Of a stretch of DNA of 64,000 bases, positions 44,609 to 52,147 are shown one piece after another (position 1 is the first letter of the stretch; the number at the start of each line of letters is the position of its first letter). The stretch covers positions 620,001-684,000 of the forward strand of contig WLWP01000001.1 of NCBI GenBank assembly GCA_012103505.1, written 5' to 3'. A program made the translations under genes and the position numbers. Under the pieces are notes generated by a model. That model made no database searches. It was not told the origin of the DNA and saw nothing but the letters and a program-made list of their open reading frames with translations. This stretch comes from Pseudomonadales bacterium (GTDB lineage: Bacteria; Pseudomonadota; Gammaproteobacteria; Pseudomonadales; Azotimanducaceae).

Positions 44609-45718
44609 TTGACAGACCCGGTGGTGTTTACGGACGTCGAGACCGACAACGGCATGATGATCGGACATGCAGAGCTGAATGTGGAGAGTACCCTCAATTC
44701 TCTAAGTCTCGATATGGTCCGACTACTGCAACCCGCGCTTGATGCATGGGAAGAACGGGACGATATTGTTTGTATATTGATTACCGCTGCTGGTGAGCGT
44801 GCATTTTGTGCAGGCGGTGACATCCAGGCTCTGTATGCAGCGATTGATGCTAATCATGCGGCAAATGCAGTGGTTAATGACTATCCTTTCCGATTCTTCG
44901 AAGAGGAATATCGCCTTGATTTTACCATTCACGAATGTGCAAAGCCCGTCATCACGATCGGACACGGCATCGTTATGGGTGGTGGCTTAGGGATCTTTGG
45001 TGCGTCGCAGTATCGTGTCTTGACCGAAAAGAGCCGTCTGGCGGTGCCAGAGATAACGATTGGGCTTTTCCCAGATGCGGGAGCGAGTTGGACTCTTCGC
45101 AACATGCCTCAGTATTGGGCTAGTTTTCTTGGTCTTACAGGCAGCCATATCAATGCTGCAGACGCGATGCTTTGTGGCGTCGGCACGCACCTCGTTGCAC
45201 ACGATGCTCGTCTAGAGCTCTTAGCCCAAGCGAAACAGTTGCCATGGTCAGGAGACGGGAGTGACTTGGAACTCATTGACGAGTGGATGGCTGGTGTGGA
45301 TATGCCGACGCTTCCCGATGCACAACTCAGTAGTGTTCCTGAGCGACCCTCACATTTTGACGACTTCTCAGCAGAAGTTGCAGCCATCGAATCCCTTGCC
45401 GGACAATCAGATTGGATAGACCGTGGACTTGCCAACCTTGAGCATGGTTGTCCTACAACTGCAGGAATTGTCGTAGAACAACTTCGACGAGTCCCTGAGA
45501 TGAGCCTGGCAGACAGCTATCGGATGGAGCTGACAGTCGCTACCCATTGTGCGAACAACGACGATTTTCACGAAGGCGTGCGAGCACTTCTCATCGATAA
45601 AGACAATTCGCCCAAGTGGCGTTTCGGCAATCTAACCGGACTTGAATGGGAACACGTGATTAGTCATTTCGTAGACCCATGGCCAACACATCCACTCACA
45701 GATTTGGGGAAAGCATGA
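44609..45718 (+). CDS. 3-hydroxyisobutyryl-CoA hydrolase family protein
   Basis: A 369-residue crotonase-family protein of the HIBCH type: AFCAGGDIQALY, GHGIVMGGGLGIFGASQYRV and VPEITIGLFPDAGASW are characteristic of the group, and it has the longer C-terminal region (ECH_2) that simple hydratases lack. It should release 3-hydroxyisobutyrate from its CoA ester in valine breakdown. The start is TTG 44609 with AGAGGAG 8 nt upstream. Its stop overlaps the next gene by 4 nt (ATGA), indicating coupling with the dehydrogenase. A weaker alternative is an enoyl-CoA hydratase of other specificity. Confidence 0.85.
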   Translation: MTDPVVFTDVETDNGMMIGHAELNVESTLNSLSLDMVRLLQPALDAWEERDDIVCILITAAGERAFCAGGDIQALYAAIDANHAANAVVNDYPFRFFEEEYRLDFTIHECAKPVITIGHGIVMGGGLGIFGASQYRVLTEKSRLAVPEITIGLFPDAGASWTLRNMPQYWASFLGLTGSHINAADAMLCGVGTHLVAHDARLELLAQAKQLPWSGDGSDLELIDEWMAGVDMPTLPDAQLSSVPERPSHFDDFSAEVAAIESLAGQSDWIDRGLANLEHGCPTTAGIVVEQLRRVPEMSLADSYRMELTVATHCANNDDFHEGVRALLIDKDNSPKWRFGNLTGLEWEHVISHFVDPWPTHPLTDLGKA

Positions 45719-46617
45719 GTACCATCGGATTTATAGGATTAGGCAACATGGGTGCGCCGATGGCGTCGAATCTGATCGGAGCGGGACATACTCTAAAAGT
45801 TTTTGACCTAGTCGCAGAGACGATGGCTAGAGTTGAAGGTGGCCAAGCTTGTAGCTCCGGCGAGGAAGCGGCAGAAGATGTTGATGTACTTATCAGCATG
45901 TTACCAGCTGGCCAGCATGTACGAGCGCTCTACCTAGGGCGCAACGGTGAAGGTGGTTTGTTAGAAAAGCTTCTTCCCAGCACGGTGGTCATCGATTGTT
46001 CAACTATCGATGCGGCCTCAGCCCAGACTGTGGCCGCCGCAGCCGAGGACAGGGGAATTAGCATGCTAGATGCCCCGGTATCGGGTGGGGTAGGGGGCGC
46101 TGAGGCAGGTACGCTCACTTTCATAATTGGCGGTGACGAGGCTGCTTTGGCCAAGGTTCGGCCTATCTTTGAAGCGATGGGAGCAAACATATTCCATGCT
46201 GGGGCATCAGGCGCCGGTCAAATTGCCAAGATTTGCAACAACATGTTGCTCTCTGTTTTGATGACTGGGACTGCGGAGGCGCTGGCTTTGGGTGTGGACA
46301 ATGGGTTAGATCCTGCAGTTCTATCAGAAATTATGAAAGTCTCATCCGGTGGTAACTGGGCTCTGAATGTCTACAACCCCTATCCTGGTGTAATGGCTAC
46401 GGCGCCTGCCGCGAGAGGTTACACCGGCGGCTTTTTGGTTGATCTTATGCGTAAAGATCTTGGGCTGGCTATGCAGACGGCGCTTGGCACAACAAGTTCG
46501 GTGCCCATGGGTGCGCTGGCGAATAGCTTGTTTCAGGTGCACAAAGATAACAACGATGCTGGGCAACTGGACTTCTCCAGTATTCAGTACCTGTTTAGCC
46601 CTGACTTAAAGGAATAG
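45715..46617 (+). CDS. mmsB: 3-hydroxyisobutyrate dehydrogenase
   Basis: A 300-residue beta-hydroxyacid dehydrogenase. The NAD-binding motif is GFIGLGNMGAPMA (G7, G9, G12... pattern), the substrate loop is DAPVSGGVGGAEAGTLT and the catalytic lysine is K172 in GQIAKICNNM. It oxidises 3-hydroxyisobutyrate to methylmalonate semialdehyde, next step after the upstream hydrolase. I chose ATG 45715, overlapping the hydrolase stop by 4 nt; the frame is open 36 nt further but inside that gene. mmsA (the semialdehyde dehydrogenase) is not in the window. Confidence 0.92.
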   Translation: MSTIGFIGLGNMGAPMASNLIGAGHTLKVFDLVAETMARVEGGQACSSGEEAAEDVDVLISMLPAGQHVRALYLGRNGEGGLLEKLLPSTVVIDCSTIDAASAQTVAAAAEDRGISMLDAPVSGGVGGAEAGTLTFIIGGDEAALAKVRPIFEAMGANIFHAGASGAGQIAKICNNMLLSVLMTGTAEALALGVDNGLDPAVLSEIMKVSSGGNWALNVYNPYPGVMATAPAARGYTGGFLVDLMRKDLGLAMQTALGTTSSVPMGALANSLFQVHKDNNDAGQLDFSSIQYLFSPDLKE

Positions 46618-46620
46618 TTA

Positions 46621-46645
46621 GGAAACGCCAGAATATCAGCGTTCC
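46621..46645. terminator. Hairpin between convergent mmsB and HDOD gene
   Basis: GGAAACGC (46621-46628) can pair with GCGTTCC (46639-46645) with one bulged base, in the 42-bp gap between convergent genes. There is no T run, so this is a weak terminator call based on position. Confidence 0.3.
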
Positions 46646-46659
46646 AAGGTGTATGCGCG

Positions 46660-47496
46660 TTAGCCGAAAACGTCTTGCACTTCTGTTACCTCTTCAGCGA
46701 TAGAGGCAAAGTCATCATCGTCTAGCTGTGCAGGAATCCCGATGCGTTCGAAAGCATCGGTGCTATCCCATTCATCTTCAATCGCATTCTGATCGCCGTC
46801 GTGTTGGCAGATAATTGACGATATGGAAACGATGTCGATGTAGTCGGGTGCAACTGCGTGTCGATCTAAGTTTTGATAACTTTCTGGCACCGCCACAATC
46901 TCCTCGGCGAAATTCCAGCGCTGCAATATCATCGTACCGATACTTGGGTGTATGGCATCGATGATCCGATCAAGCGTCATGCCATCGCGCACGATGTGAT
47001 CATTCTCTTCAACCCAACTAAGAATCGGCAGCACACCGATGGTATGCGTCAGGCCTGCAAGCGTGGCTTGGTCCGGGCGCAGGCGAGTGTATTTTTTGCA
47101 GAGAATAGAAGACCAAGCAGCGACCTGGGTAGATTGACGCCAAACCTGGCGCATCTTCTTGTCGATTAACTCGGTGGTCGCTTGGAACATCTGCTGCATT
47201 GCGAGGCCGGTGATGATGTTGGCGGCATACTCGACACCCAAGCGGCTTATGGCTTGGCTGAGATCATCGATGGAGCGCGTCGCGCGGAACATTGGCGAGT
47301 TGGCGACTCTGACCAGTTGCGCAGCAAGCCCCGGGTCTTTGTCGACGACTGCAGCAAGCGTCACGGCAGAAACAGTTTCTGATTCGGCGACGTCGCGAAT
47401 TTCTAAAGCGACCTCGGGCAGAGAAGGCAGATCAAGTTGATCTGCGTCAAGGGCAACTTGGATATCGTTTGCGACTTGGACAGCAACGTCAGACAT
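46660..47496 (-). CDS. HDOD domain-containing protein
   Basis: A 278-residue cytoplasmic protein consisting mostly of one HDOD domain (about residues 20-225): LPSLPEVALEIRDVAES, AAVVDKDPGLAAQLVRVANSPMF, ISRLGVEYAANIITGLAMQQMF. HDOD proteins are HD-like but lack most metal ligands and are usually signalling or regulatory partners. The C-terminal 50 residues are strongly acidic. No EAL, GGDEF or receiver domain is attached. The neighbouring genes give no functional hint. Single-gene unit convergent with mmsB; ygfZ lies upstream in the same direction, 61 bp away. Confidence 0.85.
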   Translation of the reverse strand: MSDVAVQVANDIQVALDADQLDLPSLPEVALEIRDVAESETVSAVTLAAVVDKDPGLAAQLVRVANSPMFRATRSIDDLSQAISRLGVEYAANIITGLAMQQMFQATTELIDKKMRQVWRQSTQVAAWSSILCKKYTRLRPDQATLAGLTHTIGVLPILSWVEENDHIVRDGMTLDRIIDAIHPSIGTMILQRWNFAEEIVAVPESYQNLDRHAVAPDYIDIVSISSIICQHDGDQNAIEDEWDSTDAFERIGIPAQLDDDDFASIAEEVTEVQDVFG

Positions 47497-47557
47497 GTAT
47501 TCGTTCCGTAGAGAATTCCAGCTTTGAGTATAGGCAGGAAATTCTGACCGTAACGGA

Positions 47558-48355
47558 TTAGGAGACAGCTAGGCCTTTTCCTGTATCACCAGGAGGTGTA
47601 GATGTGACGGCGATCACAATTCCGGATTCGATAGCGGCGCCCACTTTCGGCATCGAGCCTGTCCAAGAGAACGATTGCACTGTTTTCTTCACTTGTCCTC
47701 GAAACTGAGCTCGTGCAACGATCTCTTGGCCGAGATAGCACCCCTTATCGAAGTCTACGAAACCATGCGTGTGTAAATTGAGCACTTGGGGAAGGAATTT
47801 TTCAGAATTCTCAGCCGAAAGGAATGCGATGCCATGACTGATCAAACGTCTGTTCATAGACTCGGAGATGTCTTCGGTCGTTAGCTCGTGTTGGTCGATG
47901 AAGCTCAAGGAATCTAAAAAATTCATATCAGTCGAGGTTACAACCTGAGGATGCTCGGGCTCGATTGAAAGCTCACATCGAGAAAATCGAGCGTAGGGGG
48001 CCAGGGTCTCGCAGAGCTTTGTCGCGAGCGTATTGTGTACGGCAAGTTCTAAGCAATCGTCCGCCAGTTCGCGTACCCAACCCGAGACAATGACTCGTCC
48101 CTTCAGATTACACAGTGACATCGGGATTGTGGGGGCTGCGCCAGGAGGCGCTTCTTGAGGTGACTGGCTGGCCACAAGACGAGTTAGGTCAGACGTCAAA
48201 TAACCTTGAAGGAATTCGCTAGGATTATTGCCGCGTACTAAAACCCTAGAGGCGCTTTGCCAACTGCCATTGATAGGATCGTTGCCGGGTTCTTGATGTT
48301 CGATAGGATTGTTCTCTAATTCGTTTATCTGTTCGAGTTCGTTTTCTGTTCGCAT
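47558..48355 (-). CDS. ygfZ: Folate-binding tRNA-modifying protein YgfZ
   Basis: YgfZ is a GcvT-like folate-binding protein that supports activity of certain Fe-S enzymes such as MiaB. The diagnostic motif KGCYLGQE is at residues 204-211, with its reactive cysteine. The 265-residue product (E. coli 326) begins with about 30 low-complexity residues rich in Glu, Asn and Gln (MRTENELEQINELENNPIEH) before the domain starts near SRVLVRGNNPSEFLQGYLTSD. The start region lies in a 17-bp tandem duplication that copies the ATG (separate entry). It is divergent from sdhE, as in E. coli. Confidence 0.9.
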   Translation of the reverse strand: MRTENELEQINELENNPIEHQEPGNDPINGSWQSASRVLVRGNNPSEFLQGYLTSDLTRLVASQSPQEAPPGAAPTIPMSLCNLKGRVIVSGWVRELADDCLELAVHNTLATKLCETLAPYARFSRCELSIEPEHPQVVTSTDMNFLDSLSFIDQHELTTEDISESMNRRLISHGIAFLSAENSEKFLPQVLNLHTHGFVDFDKGCYLGQEIVARAQFRGQVKKTVQSFSWTGSMPKVGAAIESGIVIAVTSTPPGDTGKGLAVS

Positions 48356-48378
48356 TCGCTATCTGTTCGCATTCGCTT
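48345..48378 (-). repeat. 17-bp tandem duplication covering the ygfZ start codon
   Basis: TCTGTTCGCATTCGCT occurs at 48345-48360 and again at 48362-48377 (period 17, 16 identical bases). Each copy contains CAT, that is an ATG on the minus strand: the ygfZ start (48353-48355) and a second ATG (48370-48372). The second ATG is out of frame and opens a 15-codon reading frame that ends at TAA inside the ygfZ coding sequence. Confidence 0.85.
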
Positions 48379-48476
48379 GGCGAGTTCGTTGATCAGATCG
48401 TCCCGGGTACTTCTCTTAGCAACACTTGAGCCCTAGACTGCCAGCCGGTCCCGTTAGATTACATTAAGATGGTGGT

Positions 48477-48734
48477 ATGACAGAACTCCCACATCAGTTA
48501 AAAGAAATTTATTGGCGCAGCCGTCGGGGAATGCTCGAGCTGGAACTGCAACTTGTGCCTTTTGTCCGGGATTGCTTCGAAACTTTGAGTGAAGCTGAGC
48601 AAAGCGCTTACGTTGAATTGTTAGAAGAGGAAGATTGGCAGATCTTTGATTGGTTGCAAGGTCGGGTCCAACCTACAACTAACACCATGCAAGTGTTGAT
48701 CGCAAAGATATCGGCACACCGCGGCAAGCTCTGA
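48477..48734 (+). CDS. sdhE: Succinate dehydrogenase flavinylation factor SdhE
   Basis: SdhE promotes covalent FAD attachment to SdhA and related flavoproteins. The 85-residue protein carries the RGxxE motif (R17-G18-M-L-E21 in RRGMLELE) and LLEEEDWQIFDWLQGR, both characteristic. ATG 48477. It is followed by a YgfX-like gene after 29 bp and is divergent from ygfZ, the E. coli arrangement. sdhA itself is not in the window, but nadB, another flavoprotein of the same fold, lies close by. Confidence 0.92.
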   Translation: MTELPHQLKEIYWRSRRGMLELELQLVPFVRDCFETLSEAEQSAYVELLEEEDWQIFDWLQGRVQPTTNTMQVLIAKISAHRGKL

Positions 48735-48763
48735 ACTTCACCTACCAAACTGGCAGGGCTCGC

Positions 48764-49084
48764 GTGTGCTCGGTTCTAGCGTTGCTGCTCTCTGGCATGT
48801 TGTACGGTGTTAACCTGATAGGCTTGGATGCGGGGGTTTTCGTTTTACTACTCACTCGTAACGAGCTGACCTCTCTTTGGCGCTGTAGAGCAAGAGTTTT
48901 GTTGCTCACGGATCTTGAAATCACCCAGATTTGGATGATGCAAAGTCTCATCTGTGTCATCGCAGGTCGCGACAGAACGTGGCTGTTTGCGGATGAATTC
49001 TCAGCACCCACCTGGTCAAGACTAAGGCGTCAGCTGCTTCGTCAATGCCCCGTCGAACCTGTTGGCCTGAGCATATCCAAGTGA
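48764..49084 (+). CDS. YgfX-like membrane protein
   Basis: A 106-residue protein with two hydrophobic segments near the N-terminus (about residues 3-30) and a C-terminal part, DRTWLFADEFSAPTWSRLRRQLL, that resembles the end of E. coli YgfX (HLWLAADSMDEAEWRDLRR). YgfX is an inner-membrane protein encoded next to SdhE; the pair was once described as a toxin-antitoxin system, which is now doubtful. The only usual start is GTG 48764; the frame is open upstream but has no other ATG, GTG or TTG before sdhE ends. Its 3' end overlaps the convergent nadB gene by 43 nt. Identification rests on synteny plus weak similarity. Confidence 0.65.
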   Translation: MCSVLALLLSGMLYGVNLIGLDAGVFVLLLTRNELTSLWRCRARVLLLTDLEITQIWMMQSLICVIAGRDRTWLFADEFSAPTWSRLRRQLLRQCPVEPVGLSISK

Positions 49085-50670
49085 TCCATGCTGCCAGGAA
49101 ACATAATTGTGTCTTCTGCTTGTGGATTTAGCTTTGGGTGATCCTGGTTGTAATGGAGACCACGGCTCTCGTGTCGCTTAGACGCTGATCGTACAATCAA
49201 TTCCGCGACGTGCAATAGGTTGCGCAGCTCAATAAGGTCGTCAGATATGCGGTAGTTAGCGTAGTACTCGTTCACTTCCTGTTTCAGAAGATCTATGCGG
49301 TGCAAGGCGCGGCGCAAGCGTTTGTCCGTTCGGACTATGCCAACGTAATCCCACATGAACCGGCGCAATTCATCCCAATTGTGTGAGATGACAATGGATT
49401 CATCGGAGTCTGTGACTTTTGATTCGTCCCAGTGCGGTAAGTTTGGGACTTCGTCATAACGGTCGAGTTGACTGATGATCTTGCGTGCAGCCGTAGTTGC
49501 GTAGACAAGACACTCGAGGAGGGAGTTGCTCGCCAAACGATTGGCTCCGTGTAGCCCTGAATAACTGACTTCACCGATTGCATACAAATTGGCTAAGTCT
49601 GTCCGACCATGCTGATCTACCAGCACGCCACCACAAGTGTAGTGAGCAGCAGGGACGACGGGAATGGGGTCGGTGCTGATATCGATGCCGAATTCTAGGC
49701 AGCGCTCATAGATGTTTGGGAAATGCTCGAGAATGAAGGACTTTGACTTGTGCGTAATATCCAGAAAAACACAGTCTGCACCAAGGCGTTTCATTTCGTT
49801 GTCGATCGCGCGCGCGACAACATCTCTAGGAGCGAGCTCAGCTCTGTCGTGGTAGCGATGCATGAAAGTGCTGCCATCGGGTAAGCGCAAGATACCGCCT
49901 TCACCCCGCACGGCTTCGGAAATCAAGAAACTGCCAGCGTGAGGATGGTACAGACAGGTTGGATGAAACTGATTGAATTCCATATTGGCAACCCGGCAGC
50001 CTGCGCGCCAAGCCATGGCTATGCCGTCCCCTGTGGAGCTATCTGGATTGCTGGTGTAGAGATAAACCTTGCTTGCACCGCCTGTTGCGAGAATAACGAA
50101 TCGAGCTTGAAAGACTTCAACGTGACCGGTTGTACGGTTCAGAACGTAGGCACCCGCGCACCGGCTTGGATAGCGTCCGAGCTTCGATAGATTGATTAAA
50201 TCGATGGCGAGACGATCGTTCTTGAGATCGATGTTTTTGTGATCAAGCACTTGGTCGGTCAAGGTTCGCGTGATGGCCTTCCCAGTCGCGTCAGCGACGT
50301 GGAGGACTCGGCGCATGCTATGACCCCCTTCGCGCGTCAGGTGGTACTCATTGGCTTCTTGGTCAAAATTTACTCCCCACTCCACGAGCGCTTTAATAAC
50401 CGCTGGCGCTTCTTCAACCACCATCGAGACGACGCGCTCATCGCACAGTCCTGCACCGGCATCGAGCGTGTCGGCGATGTGGGCATCGAAACTATCTTCG
50501 GGTGTTGTGACAGCAGCTATACCGCCTTGTGCCCAATGCGATGACCCGCTAGTGATGTCGCCTTTGCTGAGCACTGTCACGCGAGCGTGATCGGCAAGAT
50601 GCAAAGCAGTCGCAAGGCCAGCAGCGCCACCGCCAATTATCAGTACATCTGTGGAGAATCTTTGTGACAT
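49042..50670 (-). CDS. nadB: L-aspartate oxidase
   Basis: NadB is the FAD enzyme that oxidises aspartate to iminoaspartate, first step of de novo NAD synthesis. The 542-residue protein (E. coli 540) begins with the dinucleotide-binding motif DVLIIGGGAAGLATALHLAD, followed by SSHWAQGGIAAV and HTHNDR-like capping domain sequences, GGVLVDQHGRTDLANLYAIGE near residue 370 and a C-terminal helical domain. ATG 50670. Divergent from algU as in Pseudomonas. The extreme C-terminus overlaps the ygfX-like gene. Confidence 0.96.
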   Translation of the reverse strand: MSQRFSTDVLIIGGGAAGLATALHLADHARVTVLSKGDITSGSSHWAQGGIAAVTTPEDSFDAHIADTLDAGAGLCDERVVSMVVEEAPAVIKALVEWGVNFDQEANEYHLTREGGHSMRRVLHVADATGKAITRTLTDQVLDHKNIDLKNDRLAIDLINLSKLGRYPSRCAGAYVLNRTTGHVEVFQARFVILATGGASKVYLYTSNPDSSTGDGIAMAWRAGCRVANMEFNQFHPTCLYHPHAGSFLISEAVRGEGGILRLPDGSTFMHRYHDRAELAPRDVVARAIDNEMKRLGADCVFLDITHKSKSFILEHFPNIYERCLEFGIDISTDPIPVVPAAHYTCGGVLVDQHGRTDLANLYAIGEVSYSGLHGANRLASNSLLECLVYATTAARKIISQLDRYDEVPNLPHWDESKVTDSDESIVISHNWDELRRFMWDYVGIVRTDKRLRRALHRIDLLKQEVNEYYANYRISDDLIELRNLLHVAELIVRSASKRHESRGLHYNQDHPKLNPQAEDTIMFPGSMDHLDMLRPTGSTGH

Positions 50671-50673
50671 TAG

Positions 50674-50702
50674 TTGGTCCGGTTCAGTGGCGCTAGTATA
50701 TC
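50674..50702 (+). promoter_or_regulatory. Candidate promoter for the algU operon
   Basis: TTGGTC (50674-50679) and TATATC (50697-50702) are spaced by 17 bp, 72 bp before the algU ATG. It looks like a housekeeping sigma-70 promoter. I did not find a clear AlgU/RpoE-type promoter (GAACTT...TCTGA), so autoregulation is not visible. Confidence 0.4.
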
Positions 50703-50774
50703 GAGGGATTCATCGGCAGAATATCGCCGTTTTAGCCCAGCTCTTTAAGGGCACTTAGGAATACCACCTGCGAT

Positions 50775-51365
50775 ATGGCGGAAGATACCGATAAAGAACT
50801 GGTAAGAAGGGTCCAAAAAGGTGACCAGGCAGCTTTTGATCTGCTTTTCGTGCGTTACCAGAGCAAAATCGTCAATTTAGTTTCTCGGTATGTTTCAGAT
50901 CAAGAAGAAACATTGGATGTCGCACAAGAAGCCTTCATAAAAGCCTATCGTGCCTTACCTCGGTTTCGTGGCGATAGCCAGTTCTACACTTGGCTGTACC
51001 GTATTGCGATAAACACGGCAAAGAATCACTTAGTGGCGAGAAGTCGCAGACCACCGGGTGTAGATGTAGACGTCGATGAGACTGAATATCGAGACGATGC
51101 TTCAGCACTACGGGAAAGCGAGACCCCGGAAGCGGCGCTAGCACGGGACCAACTAGAAGAAACCATTCATCAGGCGCTGAATGACTTGCCTGATGATCTC
51201 AAGAGCGCGTTGACCCTGCGTGAATTTGATGGGCTAAGCTATGAGCAGATCGCGGAAATCATGGAATGCCCGGTAGGTACCGTACGAAGTAGAATATTCC
51301 GGGCGCGAGAATTTGTAGATCAACGCATGCAAAGCATGGCGGATCCTGCATCGGATGAGGGTTAG
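50775..51365 (+). CDS. algU: ECF sigma factor RpoE/AlgU
   Basis: The envelope-stress sigma factor (sigma-E). The 196-residue protein has region 2 (about residues 8-90, including VSRYVSDQEETLDVAQEAFIK and RFRGDSQFYTWLYRIAINTA) and region 4 (about 130-185, EFDGLSYEQIAEIMECPVG). These segments are nearly those of E. coli RpoE and P. aeruginosa AlgU. It is followed by its anti-sigma factor, periplasmic regulator and DegP-like protease, so the whole regulatory circuit is in one operon. ATG 50775. Confidence 0.96.
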   Translation: MAEDTDKELVRRVQKGDQAAFDLLFVRYQSKIVNLVSRYVSDQEETLDVAQEAFIKAYRALPRFRGDSQFYTWLYRIAINTAKNHLVARSRRPPGVDVDVDETEYRDDASALRESETPEAALARDQLEETIHQALNDLPDDLKSALTLREFDGLSYEQIAEIMECPVGTVRSRIFRAREFVDQRMQSMADPASDEG

Positions 51366-51406
51366 CGCCGTGTTGGACGAACTTTTGTACGATTGAGAGG
51401 TCTGAT

Positions 51407-51424
51407 TTGAAGGTGGAACTTCAA
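51407..51424 (+). other. Inverted repeat between algU and mucA
   Basis: TTGAAG-GTGGAA-CTTCAA is a perfect 6-bp dyad in the 105-bp gap between algU and the anti-sigma gene. As RNA it would be a small stem-loop that could tune the ratio of sigma to anti-sigma factor. No supporting evidence beyond the symmetry. Confidence 0.35.
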
Positions 51425-51470
51425 GAAACGAAGCGACAGCAGAGAAGAAATAGGAACAATCGAGTTTAGG

Positions 51471-52142
51471 ATGTCAGAACAGCTAAGAGAATCACTGTCA
51501 GCGGTTATGGATGGCGAAGCAGATGCCTTCGAGTTGCGTCGTGTTTTGGATGAATCTAAGAATGATCCACAGCTAAGAGAGCTATGGCATCGTCAGCACC
51601 TAGTTCGGGACATTTTGCGGGGCGATGAGATCTCGCATCAACTAGACTTGCGGGCGCGTCTGCTTGCCGAAATGGAAGAGTTGGATGCGCAAGAAGATCA
51701 TGAGCCGATCCCTGAAGCGCAGCCTAGCCTCGACCAAACGAAAAAAACACCTTGGTTGGGACGGCTGACTGGCACCGCAGTCGCAGCAACTGTGGCACTT
51801 CTGGTTATTGTTGGCGGTGACTATTTTACCGGTGGTAGCGATGACTCTGGCTTTGTGGGTCCAGAAATCGCGCAAAGTAGTGCGCCAACAAATCGGCCCG
51901 CCGCGACCGCGCCTGTGATGTATGAGATAGCAACACCGGCGGACCGGCAACGTACAGACGCTTTAATTATTCATCACTTACAGCAGAATGCGCTGAATCA
52001 ACCTGGCGGCTTTTCTTTTGTCCGTTGGGTCGGTTTCGATCGCAAGACGGCACCAAACGCGCTGAGACCGCAATCGCGAGTGCAGCCTGGGCGAACGGTA
52101 CGAACACCTTCGGTGCCAAAATCCACGGACGATGTGAGATAG
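51471..52142 (+). CDS. mucA: Anti-sigma-E factor RseA/MucA
   Basis: A 223-residue single-pass inner-membrane protein that holds AlgU inactive. The N-terminal anti-sigma domain (about residues 1-80) reads LRESLSAVMDGEADAFELRR, typical of RseA; a membrane helix lies at about 97-118 (TGTAVAATVALLVIVGGDYF); the periplasmic part has the C-terminal region bound by RseB. Regulated proteolysis of this protein after envelope damage releases the sigma factor in known systems. ATG 51471. mucB starts 5 nt after its stop. Confidence 0.93.
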   Translation: MSEQLRESLSAVMDGEADAFELRRVLDESKNDPQLRELWHRQHLVRDILRGDEISHQLDLRARLLAEMEELDAQEDHEPIPEAQPSLDQTKKTPWLGRLTGTAVAATVALLVIVGGDYFTGGSDDSGFVGPEIAQSSAPTNRPAATAPVMYEIATPADRQRTDALIIHHLQQNALNQPGGFSFVRWVGFDRKTAPNALRPQSRVQPGRTVRTPSVPKSTDDVR

Positions 52143-52147
52143 CCTGC

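Noticed and set aside
48477..49084. sdhE-ygfX as a toxin-antitoxin pair
   Set aside because: The pair was once described that way, but SdhE is a flavinylation factor; the arrangement is the normal conserved one and gives no sign of a mobile addiction module.
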